Both the position numbers and the translations under genes were made by a program. 64,000 nt of DNA, taken from Rhodocollybia butyracea (taxonomy: Eukaryota; Basidiomycota; Agaricomycetes; Agaricales; Omphalotaceae). Shown one piece after another: positions 1 through 11,489 of this stretch. The stretch is from the NCBI GenBank assembly GCA_015501585.1, contig JADNRY010000053.1:186001-250000 (forward strand), given 5' to 3'. Numbering within the stretch: position 1 is the first letter of the stretch; each line of letters opens with the position of its first letter. Below the pieces are notes generated by a model that was given only the letters and a program-made list of their open reading frames with translations, had not been told where the DNA came from and searched no databases.

Positions 1-2128
1 TTCGAGACAGCCACAGAATTCGGTTCTCTTCTCCGTGCCAACACCCCTGTCTCCCGAATGATGACCACTTATACTCGTCGGGGTCCAGGTCAAAGCTATC
101 TGAAAAGCGTTCTTGCTGAGCGTATCAATAGCTTGATTGAGCACAAGGATCTCAATTTGGAGATAAATCCAGTCAAAGTAAGTTACCCGCTCATTCTAAG
201 GTGGCGCTGGAATTTATATCATTTTCCCAAGGTATACGAACAGATGATAAACCAAATTGAAGAAGAAACCGGTTCACTTCCTCCAAACCTTCCTAGAGGT
301 GTCGCTCCAGAAATCGCCGCGGAAAATTTGGACGTCCAAGCGATTATTGCTCCACGGCTTACTATGTTGATGGAAATTGCCAACAGCTTCCTGGTGACCA
401 TAATAGAAAGTATGGAGAGCGTTCCTTATGGTATTCGATGGATTTGCAAACAGATTCGAAGCTTGACGCGGGTGGGTATTTGCACATGGTTGTCTTGCAT
501 TATCTCATCGTCCTGGCAGCGTAAATACCCTGAAGCAACAGACTATGCCATATGCTCCCTTATCGGCGGTTTTTTCTTCCTCCGTTTCATCAACCCGGCC
601 ATCGTCACTCCTCAGGCTTATATGTTGGTGGAAGGTGTTCCGGCCAAACACCCACGCAGAACACTGACCCTTGTAGGTTTTACGCGTTCCATTTAATACA
701 GTGGCTAACAATCAATCAGATTGCTAAAATGTTACAGAATCTTGCAAACAAACCTTCTTACGCCAAAGAAGCATACATGATGACGCTTAATCCGTTTGTG
801 GAGAACAACAAGGCTCGTATCAACCAGTTCCTTAATAATCTGTGTGAAGTCGGCGACTTTTACGAAACTCTCGAGGTTTGTTTTGTGTCTCTGATATCAT
901 GCACTACTTGCTCATCTTGTTATAGATGGATCAATACATGGCGCTTTCGAAAAAAGACTTGATGATACACATCACCATGAACGAGCTGTACAATACGCAT
1001 TCTCTGATTTTACAGCATATAGAAACACTAGTACGTTGATTAGAACTCTTATCTTTAGCTCACATTCAATAGTTTTTACAGTCTCCGAACGACAAGCAGC
1101 ACTTGCGCATATTAACGGACGAGTTGGGACCGGCACCCGCCCAAGTCCCACGAAAGGAAAACCGGACAATCGAGCTGTCACTCTATAGTCGCTGGGAAAC
1201 ACCCGTGCAGGACATTCAGAGCGCGTTAATGGACTCTGTTTCATCTAGCGATATGCTGTACATGGAGACCAAATCGATCTTTGTCCAACTCATCCGTTCC
1301 ATCCCCAATGCATCCGAAAAACGACCCTACAATTTGGCTGCCATTGCGGAGCGAGCGGCCACGACCAAGGATGCCACTCTCGTCCGCAAGGGTATCAAGG
1401 TGAAGGAGATGCTTCGAGAGCTGGAGGAGCAGAAGATTGTCGAGCAGGCCGACGGATACAAGCTCATGCAAGAAGAAGTCGCTGCAGAACTTACGCACCT
1501 CGGTAACCTCCGGGAAAAGGTGGTCCTGGAAACTCAATCCCTCGATGCGGTATACAAGACCATCGGCGATCACAACAACTATCTCAGGTCGCAGCTGGAA
1601 CAGTATAAGGCATATCTTCAAAATGTGCGTTTGACGGCGTCAAAGGACAAGGGAAGCACAACTGGTGTGGGTGTTGTGACTGTTGGTGGTAAAGAGAAGA
1701 AGCCAGCGAAATCTGTTGTCCTGGGGCCGTACAGGTTTACACATGCCCAGCTTGAAAAGGAGGGCATCATCGTTGAGAGCAATGTGCCTGATAATCGGTA
1801 TGTTTCGAGACTGGTCGTAAAGAAAGTTCGTCTGATGACATCTCTGCTACAGCCGTCCAAATATCTATTTCAATATAACTTCCCCAACGCCTGGTACTTT
1901 CATCATCGCATTGCATTACAAGGGTCGAGAGAGGGCTATCCTAGAGATGGACCTCAAGATAGATGATCTTTTGGAAAAGGTTAGTCAAGGCTGTTGATCC
2001 AGCTCGATTTGCACGCTAACCCTGTTTTACAGCAAAAAGACAACAAACATCTGTTGGATCTGGAATACGTTCAGCTAAACGTTCCAAAGGTGCTGGGTCT
2101 GCTGAAGAAGGTCTTTGCGAAGCGGTAG
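1..2128 (+). CDS. gap1: Ras GTPase-activating protein, Gap1/Sar1-IQGAP type (3' part)
   Basis: The gene is open at the left edge (reading frame 1 is coding from base 1) and holds the RasGAP domain and the RasGAP C-terminal domain. At the start it reads RANTPVSRMM, the arginine-finger region. After two introns comes FLRFINPAIVTP, the RasGAP signature. The long exon from about 1081 to 1798 carries the helical RasGAP_C region. The last exons read FIIALHYKGRE and end LLKKVFAKR before TAG, like the tails of Gap1 and IQGAP proteins. Seven or so introns of 47-65 nt are visible, for example 179-231. Proteins of this family stimulate GTP hydrolysis by Ras at the membrane and cortex, or scaffold actin. 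No CH or IQ motif can be seen because the 5' part is outside the window, so Gap1 and IQGAP/Rng2 cannot be fully separated. Gap1 fits better by sequence feel. It is convergent with the next gene. Confidence 0.88.
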
Positions 2129-2412
2129 ATGATTTATGCCATAGCGCTTCTTTGGTTATTTTTTCTCTGTTACCTTTTATACAGTATGTATCACCTCTTT
2201 TTGCCCCTCTTCCTTCGTCCTTCTTTATTGTTATGTCCGTTTGCTACCTCTTCCTTTTCGATATCTATACCTTTTTTCTCGGATGTATTATTCACTCTTG
2301 TAGTACACTCATTAAGGCATGTTGTTTCTCTATCATATGTTGATTGATGTCATCTTTTCACTGGACTGTTTATGTAAATACAAGAACAAAACACACTGCA
2401 TCTAAGCACGAA

Positions 2413-4281
2413 TCATCCTTTGAACAATTGTTGACCCTTCTTAGTACCACAAACTGCGCAAGCCAAATGCAGAGGCTTGTTTTCGCTGAACACGAGTGTG
2501 AGTAGCAGTTCCAGAGTTCAAGAGGGTGGCTCACAGTGTGCAAACTGAACAAGGCCATGGCAGGTGTTCTCCATCGCGGCCACTGTGTTTACTGGAACCA
2601 CCAACCCTCCGGCCCTTACCTTGAACCGGCGTCATCCCTAGAGCTTCTTTTTTGCGAAAGGCAACTTCCGTCTCCACTATTTTACCAAGACCTAATTTCG
2701 ACCCACTGTCTCGTGTCTTTTTGGAAGATGGTTCAGAGTCTGTTAAACGTTAGCACTCAACAACATTCAAGAGAATCAAACAGGTACCTGCAAAGTTCTC
2801 AATCGTACTTGCTTTCCGCTTCCCTTTCGCGTCTGCCCCAGTCGATTCCTCATCGGAAGAAATGTCGATAACGTCCGAACGACCCTGACCGGTAAAGACA
2901 AAATCGTCTTCAAAGCCCCTCCAGGATTTGCCACTGTGGAGATTATCAAGATCTTCATCGTGTTGTGTAGCAAGGAGTGCTTTTCTTCTGTCCGAGTCGG
3001 TTTCGGGAATGAGCCCTGCGTCTTCTAGTTCACCGTCATCCTCCACCTCGGAGTTGGCCTCTGGCGGTAGTATAGCGGGCGTGATGGCTAGAAGGGATTT
3101 AGCGTATCATCCAAAAGTATGCTTAGAGACTCACAAGAAGATGCCAACGACTGCAATCGCCTCTCAGCAGCAAGTGCTCGCTCTTCTCGAGCTCGTTTGC
3201 TAGAAACAATGGAGATAAGAAAACCTTCACAGATACAAGTGTCGAACGTGCCTCCCTGCTTGTTTGCCGAATCCTTTTCCTGCAGCAGTGGCGTCACTAC
3301 TTATAGACACCCCTTCACCCCGAAAGGCATATTTGGATGTTACTCGGGATCCCGCTTTGCGTTGTTTGGCCGTCTGTCTCCCTGTTGAGTTCGATGGACG
3401 TCGCGGACCCCTTCGTTGACGTAAATGGGCTGGACGGGTGCGACTTTGAGCACCACCGCACTGGATCGTAAGTTAGAAAAGGAGAAGAGGAAGAGAGACG
3501 ATGAGCACGATGTATTCTGGTAGATCCCCAATATCCAGTCCCTGACCCGGAACAACTGCAGAGTCAGCGAGTCGAGTTCCAGCTGACCAATAGCCTACAA
3601 TGATGTTGAGTATAGATGCGTTCAAAACTAAGAACGACACATGCCGTCTCCATAATATCCTTTGTCTTGGAGTTTTCGTACCTCATTCCTAAGCTTCTGC
3701 CACAACGCTTGGAAAGAAGGTCCGTGATTCATATGCTGTTTTCCGTAAAGATGGAGCGATGACATACGATTCAGTGACAGCTTACTTTAATATGTGCCAA
3801 CTGAAAGGATAAAAGTCAGGTAAGAGCATCCCGAGAGGCTTATATCATACTTCATGGCAGAGTGTACTCATGAGCCACGATGAAGGAAGAAAAGAGCCAC
3901 CAGGCCTTCTCAGAACAAGTTCTACATGGTGAACGGTTTAGATGCCGCCGATAAAGCGATCAAAACATCGCGTACCAATTGTCTCCCCATTATTCCAATT
4001 TCTTCCAGCAAAAACCGCGTTATGTTCGTACTCTTCAAAACTATTCACCGTAAATCCGTGTGATTTCATTACTGGGCGTACTTGCGCAGCTAGAGCGCGT
4101 AATAACTGTCTGGCGTCTTCACTATCTTTGGCGACGCTGATGTTACGAAAATGGTGTAGTCAGTTTCTCATGCATGAGATGAAAATCGGTCCAATTCGCC
4201 TCACCTAGTCATTAACGGCGTAATGAAGTTAATATGAGGATTCGGATTGTTTTCTTGTTCGTTGTAGCGAGAATGAACCAT
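2413..4281 (-). CDS. WSS1: Wss1-like WLM metalloprotease with RanBP2-type zinc finger
   Basis: Spliced by eye, the first exon reads MVHSRYNEQENN (ATG at 4281-4279). The WLM domain follows, with the zinc-protease motif HELAHIKHMNH (HExxHxxxxxH) assembled over two introns, then PSFQALWQKLRNEV and YWSAGTRLADSAVVPG, a stretch typical of the WLM family. The C-terminal half has a basic KRAREERALAAERR segment, an acidic stretch with VIDISSDEE (a SUMO-interacting-motif look-alike), and a final RanBP2-type zinc finger, PWPCSVCTLENKPLHLACAVCGTKK, split by an intron and ending at TGA 2413-2415. Wss1/Spartan-class proteases cut proteins crosslinked to DNA and work with Cdc48 and SUMO. The intron at 3595-3644 begins with GC rather than GT. 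Exon borders around 3190-3310 are uncertain. It is divergent from phosphofructokinase, 161 bp apart. Confidence 0.87.
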
Positions 4282-4442
4282 GAGGGTGGAGTTTAAGCGC
4301 TTCAAGGACCCCTATCTTCACGTGGACCGAAGTGCACTTCGGGGTTTTTGATGTCATCTTTGCTTCGTTATCTTCATCTTTTCGTTATTCTACCAGGTCC
4401 TCTACGTGTCTGCAAAATCCTTCAAACATTCTCAATTCAGAG
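4282..4442. promoter_or_regulatory. divergent promoter between WSS1-like and PFK genes
   Basis: Only 161 bases separate the two start codons. The stretch holds a CACGTG E-box at 4319-4324 and, three bases on, a perfect 16-base palindrome CCGAAGTGCACTTCGG at 4327-4342. Both lie on the WSS1 side. That these sites bind a regulator is inference; the palindrome and E-box are read directly. Confidence 0.5.
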
Positions 4443-7400
4443 ATGAAGTTAGCTATCCTTACCTCAGGAGGGGATAGTGCAGGAATGAATGCCGTCGTTC
4501 GAGCGGTAGTCAAAGCCGGTATCATCAAGTCCGTCATTTACAAAAAATTTCTATCTCGCTTTTGTTAAATTGTTGCAGAGGCTGTGAAACTTGGGTCGTT
4601 CGCGAAGGCTATGAAGGCCTTGTTCGAGGAAATACTGAGGCTGTAGCAGAACAGTCCTTAGATGAGACACCCATAGATCTTCCAGATACTTCTTCAACTA
4701 CGGATGGCTCCACAAATCTTGTACAAAATCTACGTTTTGGCGATGGTGACTTGTTAAGAGATGGTACTGGAGATCATCCTGGAACCAGATCGTTAAAGGG
4801 AAGGTATATTGTTCGTGTAGGATTCGACGATGTGAAAGGCTGGTTTGCAGAGGTATATCTGTTTGTTAACTCTAATTGGTTACATTGGAAAGGCTGAATA
4901 TAGGGAGGCACACTAATCGGGACTGCTCGATCGAAAACTTTCCGTACTATGGAAGGACGATTGCAGGCCGCTTACAATATGATCAAAGAAGGCATCGATG
5001 CTTTGGTTGTCTGTGGAGGAGATGGTTCTCTCACTGGCGCCGATGTCTTCCGAGCTGAATGGCCGAAACTGGTCGAGGCTTTGCACGCAGAAGGCATACT
5101 GTTCAGTGGCGCCATTTAACTTTTACTTACCCATACATAGGTCGTATCTCGGCCGAAAAAGTAGCCCTTCATGCTCATCTCAAGATCGTTGGGCTTGTCG
5201 GCTCAATCGACAACGATATGTCAATGACAGATCTTACTATCGGGGCACCTACAGCTCTTCATCGAATTTGCGAGGCTATTGATAACATTAACTCAACTGC
5301 TAGTAGTCACTCTAGAGCATTCGTGCTAGAAGTAATGGGGAGACATTGCGGTTGGTTGGCTCTACTTGCCGGAGTCAGGTACGCGAGCAACAACGCATAG
5401 CGGTGCCGTAGCCTAACGCGTCCTAGTGGTGGTGCCGATTTCATTTTTATTCCTGAAAGTCCTCCAACAACCGAATCATGGGAGGATGAGATGTGCCAAT
5501 GCATCCAGCGCGTATGTTTCCACAGTAATTTCTACCAGATCTATGCTGCTAATAACCTACAAACTAGCATCGTGAAGTCGGTAAACGAAAAACTATTGTT
5601 ATCGTCGCTGAAGGTGCCATCGATTGCAATCTAAAGCCAATCAAGTCAGAATACGTCAAGGATGTGCTTGCAGAACGCCTTGGTCTAGATACCCGTGTTA
5701 CTACACTAGGTCACACTCAGCGAGGTGGAAGACCTTGCGCTTATGATCGCATATTGGTCAGTCACCCTGACGATCTGGCTTGGGTTCTGCCTAACTGTTA
5801 ATCTCAGCCGACACTTCAAGGTATGGAAGCCGTCGAGGCATTACTCGAAGCCACTCCCGACTCTCCATCATATATGATTGGGGTTCAAGAGAACAAAATT
5901 ACAAGAGTGCCTTTAATGGAAGCCGTTAAAATGGTCACTATGGTCGTCCGCTTAGCTTATATGTACGCTGATTTGCACCGTAGACGAGATCCGTCAGTGC
6001 TGCGATTGAGGCCAAGGACTTTGAGAAAGCCATGTCGTATCGGGATCCCGAATTCAAAGAAAGTTTTGCAGGTTTTATTACCACTTCTACTTTGGAGCAA
6101 GAAAAAGTACCTTCGGAAGAGGTAAGTCTTTTTGAATACTTTCCTTCACGTTTCGCTTCTGAATAGACCGCTCTACAGAGGATGCGAGTTGCGATTATGC
6201 AGTAAGTAGTAAATTGCATCTTTTGCCGAGTGTTAGTCTCACTTTGAAATAGTATGGGTGCTCCTGCGGGTGGTATGAACGCAGCAACACGCGCAGCTGT
6301 CAGATACTGTATAAGACATGGACACACACCCATCGCCGTACATAACGGTTTCCGCGGGCTACTCGATGATAACATCCATGAACTCTCCTGGCTTGGTGTT
6401 GACTCCTGGATGGCTCGTGGTGGCTCAGAGCTTGGAACGAATCGAACATTGCCTTCGATTGACCTTGGTGCTATCGCATCAAAATTTCAACAGCATCGCT
6501 TCCAAGCTCTCTTGATGATTGGTGGCTTCGAGGCGTTCAATTCTTTGCTAATCTTAGAAGAAGGCCGAAAACATTATCCTGCTTTCCATATCCCAATGGT
6601 TCACCTTCCGGCGACGATCAGTAACAATGTGCCCATGACAGAATGGAGTCTAGGAAGCGATACAAGTTTGAATGCGTTGGTTGATGCTTGCGACGCCATC
6701 AAGCAGAGCGCTAGTGCCAGTCGTAACAGGGTGTTCGTAGTTGAAACTCAAGGTGGGAAATGTGGGTTTATCGCCACAGTGGGCGCATTGGCGGTGAGTA
6801 AGACAATATCATCATCTGTACCAAGCTAAATAGCAATCAATCATCAAGACCGGTGCTAGCCTTGTTTACACGCCTGAGCAAGGCATGGACCTCGACACGC
6901 TCAGAAGAGATGTGCGGTTCCTCAAAACAAGGTACACGCTGGATGCAAAGGGCAGGAGCGAAGGGCGACTGGTAATCAAGTACGTCTTTGATATTATAGC
7001 TCGAATTCTTTTTAACTTGCATTCTGTAGGAATGAGTCTGCTTCACAAGTTTACACCACCGACGTTATTCAAAAAATGTTGAAAGAGGAGGGTGGTTCAT
7101 TATTCGACGCTCGTTCTGCTTCTCTCGGCCACACTCTCCAAGGAGGGGTACCATCTCCAATGGACCGAGCTCGTGCGGTCCGGCTCTCATTAAAATGCAT
7201 GGCTTTCCTCGAACGTGAACACAATAAACTTTTATCCTCCAAAACGAGACATGCGACTCCTGACTCAGCCGCTATCATTACTATCCAATCTAGTTCGCTC
7301 AAGTGGGTCCCCGTGCAAGAGATGGTTGCTCATGCAGACATGCAGAATCGCAGAGGCAAAACCTCCTGGTGGGCCGGTATCAAAGAGTTGGCGGAGCTGT

Positions 7401-7456
7401 TGGCTGGTAGACCGCAATTGGTTGGTTTGCACGCAAAAGATTTGGCTCAACTATGA
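4443..7456 (+). CDS. PFK1: ATP-dependent 6-phosphofructokinase
   Basis: Converts fructose 6-phosphate to fructose 1,6-bisphosphate, the committed step of glycolysis, in the cytosol. The protein begins [20 protein letters not shown] and has the two tandem PFK halves usual in eukaryotes. The N-terminal half has [11 protein letters not shown] (ATP/Mg binding), [10 protein letters not shown] (catalytic aspartate region), [15 protein letters not shown] and GHTQRGG. The C-terminal half starts [16 protein letters not shown] and has GGFEAFNSL and [14 protein letters not shown], the degenerate regulatory copy. About ten short introns are present; the first (about 4529-4579) splits GIIK-GCETW. The total is about 800 residues. 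The extra N-terminal domain of budding-yeast Pfk subunits is missing, which I believe is normal for basidiomycetes. The start is the first ATG, giving an immediate family match. Confidence 0.95.
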
Positions 7457-7597
7457 ATGAATTCTAGATGATATTGTATTCACATCCTTCTTTATGAATA
7501 GACCTAACTGAAAGACTAATTCAAAGAGATGAAATCTCAAGTACCACTGGTACGAAACAAATCCAAGAAACCACGGACCACCAAAATGCACATACCA

Positions 7598-10500
7598 TCA
7601 TCGGCTAGATCTGGCCGTGAGGCCGACTTGGCGGCGGAGCCATATTGCCATTGAGGGGAGATAACTCAAGCTATTGAGCACAGGGTTGCTACCTACCCCG
7701 TCAGCCAGCTGGGTGTACTCAGATTCGGAACCGAAACTGTGGAACTCCATCTCGTCACCGCCATATGCAAGCTCGACCTTTGGGGAGAGGTCAGCGATTT
7801 GTTCGGCGTTATTCCACGCAAGATCAGAATTGACCCCGAAGCCTTGCAAGTGACACAGTTGGATCCAGTTAGTTCTTTGCATAAAGCGGGGGAGGACGAA
7901 GTCGATCAGCAAAGGACTACTCCTAGTTGCGTAGTCCTTTTCTTTCCGAGCAAGCCATTGTCCCAGATAGCTTGGCACAAAGATGGCATCTGTATGTTTG
8001 AGCGATCCTGTTTCCTTCTCGTCTGGACCAATCTCTCGAAACCCAGTTGCAATGGTTAAACCATCAATCTCATCCGTCGATTCTATGCAAACCCGCCAGG
8101 AAGACGGCCCTGATGCCGGCCTCTTGGACGCAAGAAGGCACAGGCCGTCTCCCCCCACACGCAGGGCTCGACTTAGAACAAAAAAGGAGTCGTTCTCGAC
8201 AACCCATCGACCAGCGCGAGGGAAAAAGAGCTGGTTCGCCTGCAACACACTCAATTTGAGGGGAGATATGCCCCATGGTCCGGGAGACAGAAGTTTGTCG
8301 TTCTGTCTCGAGGTGTACTGTAAACCCGTTGATGCTCCTGTCGAAGCAACAGTGACTATCCTTAGCCTGTCAATCATTTCTTGGGACACTCCAGTGTCCC
8401 TCAAAAAGGCAGATGTTCTCCGTATACCAGAGATCACCGCATGGGTCTGGCCCCTCACGCCTTCAAATGGGTGAATTAACACGCAAGGAAATCTGGCATT
8501 TGCGATGGGGTCAGTCGATACGTACACTCCCGTCCCTTCTGGCAGATGTGTCCCGACCAGCTCGCCAAGGAGCTGTTGGGCTGTAGTAGTTGACTCGAAC
8601 TTGACCAGGACTTCCATTACATCCCAGGTCCAATTTATGTCCAATGACCCCAGCCCCAAGAGAGCACTTCGAATTGTCGCAGTCCATAGTTCGGGCTCTC
8701 GGCTGCGGCTTTCGTCTCAGTCAACGGTAACTTTACCTCGCTTTCCCCCTCTATCAACTCGAGAACATCGTTCAGCTTTTCAAGGCCTATCAGGAATAGA
8801 GGGAGAACCTCCTCTTTCTTATCTCTTCCCAAGGCACAGGCCGAGTCCGCAACAAAGTGCGCTGCTTCCCCTAACAGCACCCTTAGCTCCATCGATTGAA
8901 ACCCAGAAGGCTCGACAGTTTCAACCCACTGTCTCAACTTCTCGCTGGACGACAGCATCTTAAAAAACCCACGATTCGCACCAACCATTGTATCCAATCC
9001 CGGATGGTTCTTCCAGATGAGATTAAAAGATTGGCCTTCGCATAGAAAGTTGAAGAGTCCCTTTCTTATCTCGGCAAACCCTGATAACGAGAACTTCAAC
9101 TTGGAGAGGTCGTAACAGTAGTCGCCAGGCTCAAAAGCTTTAAGGCTGTTGGCGTATTCGTCAAGCAGAGGAACGCCCCGAGGGTCAATAAGCACTACCG
9201 GTCTGTTCGCGTCAGGCTCCAACTGACAGAGTATGTTATAGATGTTGAGATCGCCATGGATCTCACCCAGCTTTCGTGGACCAATTTCGGTGATGCTCGA
9301 ATGGCGGCTTAACGCTTTCAGAACACGTTCGAACCCGAGAAGCCGCCTGCCATTTAGCATAATCGATTCGTAGCTGATGACCTTTTCAAGTAAGGGTACT
9401 TGGGCACAAGCGATCTCAATCCGCCTCTTCATCCTGCTGAAGTGCGCCTGCTCAATGAATTCGACAGGGGCGTCGCAAACACCCTTGTTCCACACAGAGG
9501 TGGCCATCTCACCAAGCAGATCGGCGAGAACGGTAAGCAATGGAGTGGCGCCCATGCTGGCAAACGCCATCTCCGCCAACGAGTGGCTCGGGACATACGG
9601 GAAAGTGATCGAGACAACACCATCCTCAGTTTCTGTAAACTCCAGGGGCTTCACAAAGATATCTGTTTCCTTTACGGCAATGCTCGCCGCCAGGAACCGC
9701 TTCTGCCTCCTCAACCATGGGCGTCCGTTTCCGTCGATGCCATCGTTCGAGCACGTTTTCTGAATTACCAGCTCACCGCCGCGTCCAATGACCAAGGCCA
9801 CATGAGCAGAACATCCACTTTCATCCATGATCTGGGAGTGTCCTTGGCCGCGTTGTGAAAGGAACAATGTCCCGCCGTTCTTCGCATACACAACGAGATC
9901 ATACATAACTTTGTCCCCCCAGCTCCAACTGTGTTTCGACAAAAGCCGTCTGTGGAGTTCATCAAATGAGATCTTGTGTTCAGCCAAGTACTTCCGTGGG
10001 ACGAGTACGGTCAAGGGGACGCTTTCATCATTCCCACTAGCGGTGAATCCTCTCTCGTCGTCTATGATGTGCACAACCGAGCAGTCACGGAATTTCGACG
10101 CAATGTCAATGACATTGCCTGCTTGTCCATTTGGCTGACTCGAAAGAGGTCGGAGTACTCCGCTAGAGCTCCTCCCTGACGCAATGATAACTGCTGATTG
10201 CTCTTGAATGGCTTTAACAACGGAACAGATTGTTCCACACATCTCAGGAGTAAGTTGATTGAAGATGGGGAGGGTGATCGAGTTTCGACCCAATGCCTGG
10301 CTGACAGGAAGGTCCCCAACTTTGCAACTTTGAAGAAGTCGAGACATATTGCCAAGGCACAGCATTCTTTCTGTACTGCAAAGCACGTTTTCTGCTTGGA
10401 GCGCCTCAGACAGGATCTTTGCCTCGAGTCCAAAGCTTTCAGCGTCGACGGTTAGGCTCAGCTGATAATAATTTGCTCCCGAACCAGGAGGGAGGCATTG

Positions 10501-11418
10501 GAATGTGATGCCTGGCGTGTCACTGAGAAGCTGCCGATAAGTATTGCCTGCCTTTGTACGAGCCTCAAGAGCTCCCGGCAGCTCATCTAAAGCCCGAAGG
10601 CCCTGGTAGGCGTTTATCTCACTCATCGTCTCGTGCCGGAAGATGCCAGTGGACTCCCTCTCCAGCCAGTCTGCCTGAGACTTGGAACAGATGAGGACAC
10701 CGCCCGACTCTCCTGTGTGGAAGACCTTCGGAAATCCAGTGCTGTAGATGGAAGCATCTGCCAGATCAAACGCGGAAGGCTTGCCGCTGCTCGCGCCGAA
10801 GCTTTGGGCACTGTCCGAGATGAGCTTGACACCGTGCTTATTGGCCAGCTTGCGAAATGGGACAAGATCGCAATGGGTGCCAAGCCAATCAACAGTGACA
10901 ATGGCTGCAGTCCTCTCCGAAATATTCTTTTCTGTAGCCTCTGGTGATAGCATCCATGAATGGGGGTCGACGTCTGTAAGAACAGGTACAAAACCCTCCA
11001 TGATCACGGCCTCGACTGTTGAAGCAACCCCGGTTGCAGGTACAATAACCTCAGTGCGCGCCTTTGGTCCACTAGTGGCATGGACGACGGCCTTCAGTGC
11101 CGCTCGAAGCGCATGTGTACCACTCGAAATGCAAATGACCAATTTAGTATCATCGAGACCCAGGAGCTCTGCGAGGCGGCGTTGCAGGTTGGAACGGTGG
11201 TTTTCCCCAGCTTCGACCCCCTTTGACACATAGCGCTGCCTGCTAGAAAGGAGGATCGAATCAAGACTGGGTTCATTGCGCAAGATCGACGCCACCGCGC
11301 TATGCTCCCCTGCATAGCCATAGCCTGAGGGAAAGATTTGCGGCACACGGTTGTTTGATTCGAATGCAGGAGGGCCACCTAGAACCGCCAATGGACGAGT
11401 ATTTGCGTGGGGATTCAT
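7598..11418 (-). CDS. fused DegT/DnrJ-type aminotransferase, phosphotransferase-fold kinase and unknown C-terminal domain
   Basis: One open frame runs from ATG 11418 (MNPHANTRPL) to about 8737, then a 41-nt intron (8736-8696) joins it to a second frame ending at TGA 7598-7600; total about 1280 residues. Residues 10-420 are a fold-type I PLP aminotransferase of the DegT/DnrJ/EryC1/StrS family: SSGTHALRAAL (phosphate loop), SDSAQSFGA (cofactor aspartate, about D202) and STGFPKVFHTGESGG (Schiff-base lysine, about K231). Residues 540-850 resemble APH-like kinases of bacterial polysaccharide loci: VIQKT lysine, GEIHGDLNIYNIL catalytic loop and VLIDPRG metal-binding site, then GDYCYDLSKL. The C-terminal 350 residues are not recognised. 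No signal peptide is seen. The near absence of introns, unlike every neighbour, suggests transfer from bacteria or a retrocopy. If the splice is wrong, there are two adjacent genes or a frameshift. Confidence 0.75.
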
Positions 11419-11436
11419 GTCAGGTCTGGTATCGAA

Positions 11437-11489
11437 CTGTTGAGTACTGTCATTAGAGCGCAAGTAACAAAGAGCATGTAAGAACTTAC
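11437..11489 (-). other. likely 5' UTR intron of the aminotransferase-kinase gene
   Basis: On the minus strand a good donor (GTAAGTTC at 11489) and acceptor (CAACAG ending at 11437) enclose 53 bases just before the chosen ATG. The frame through it is open only from a TTG, so ATG 11418 is preferred as the start. Confidence 0.4.

Noticed and set aside
9377..11233. Plus-strand ORFs of 100-160 codons inside the aminotransferase-kinase gene
   Set aside because: Antisense shadows of a long GC-richer coding frame.
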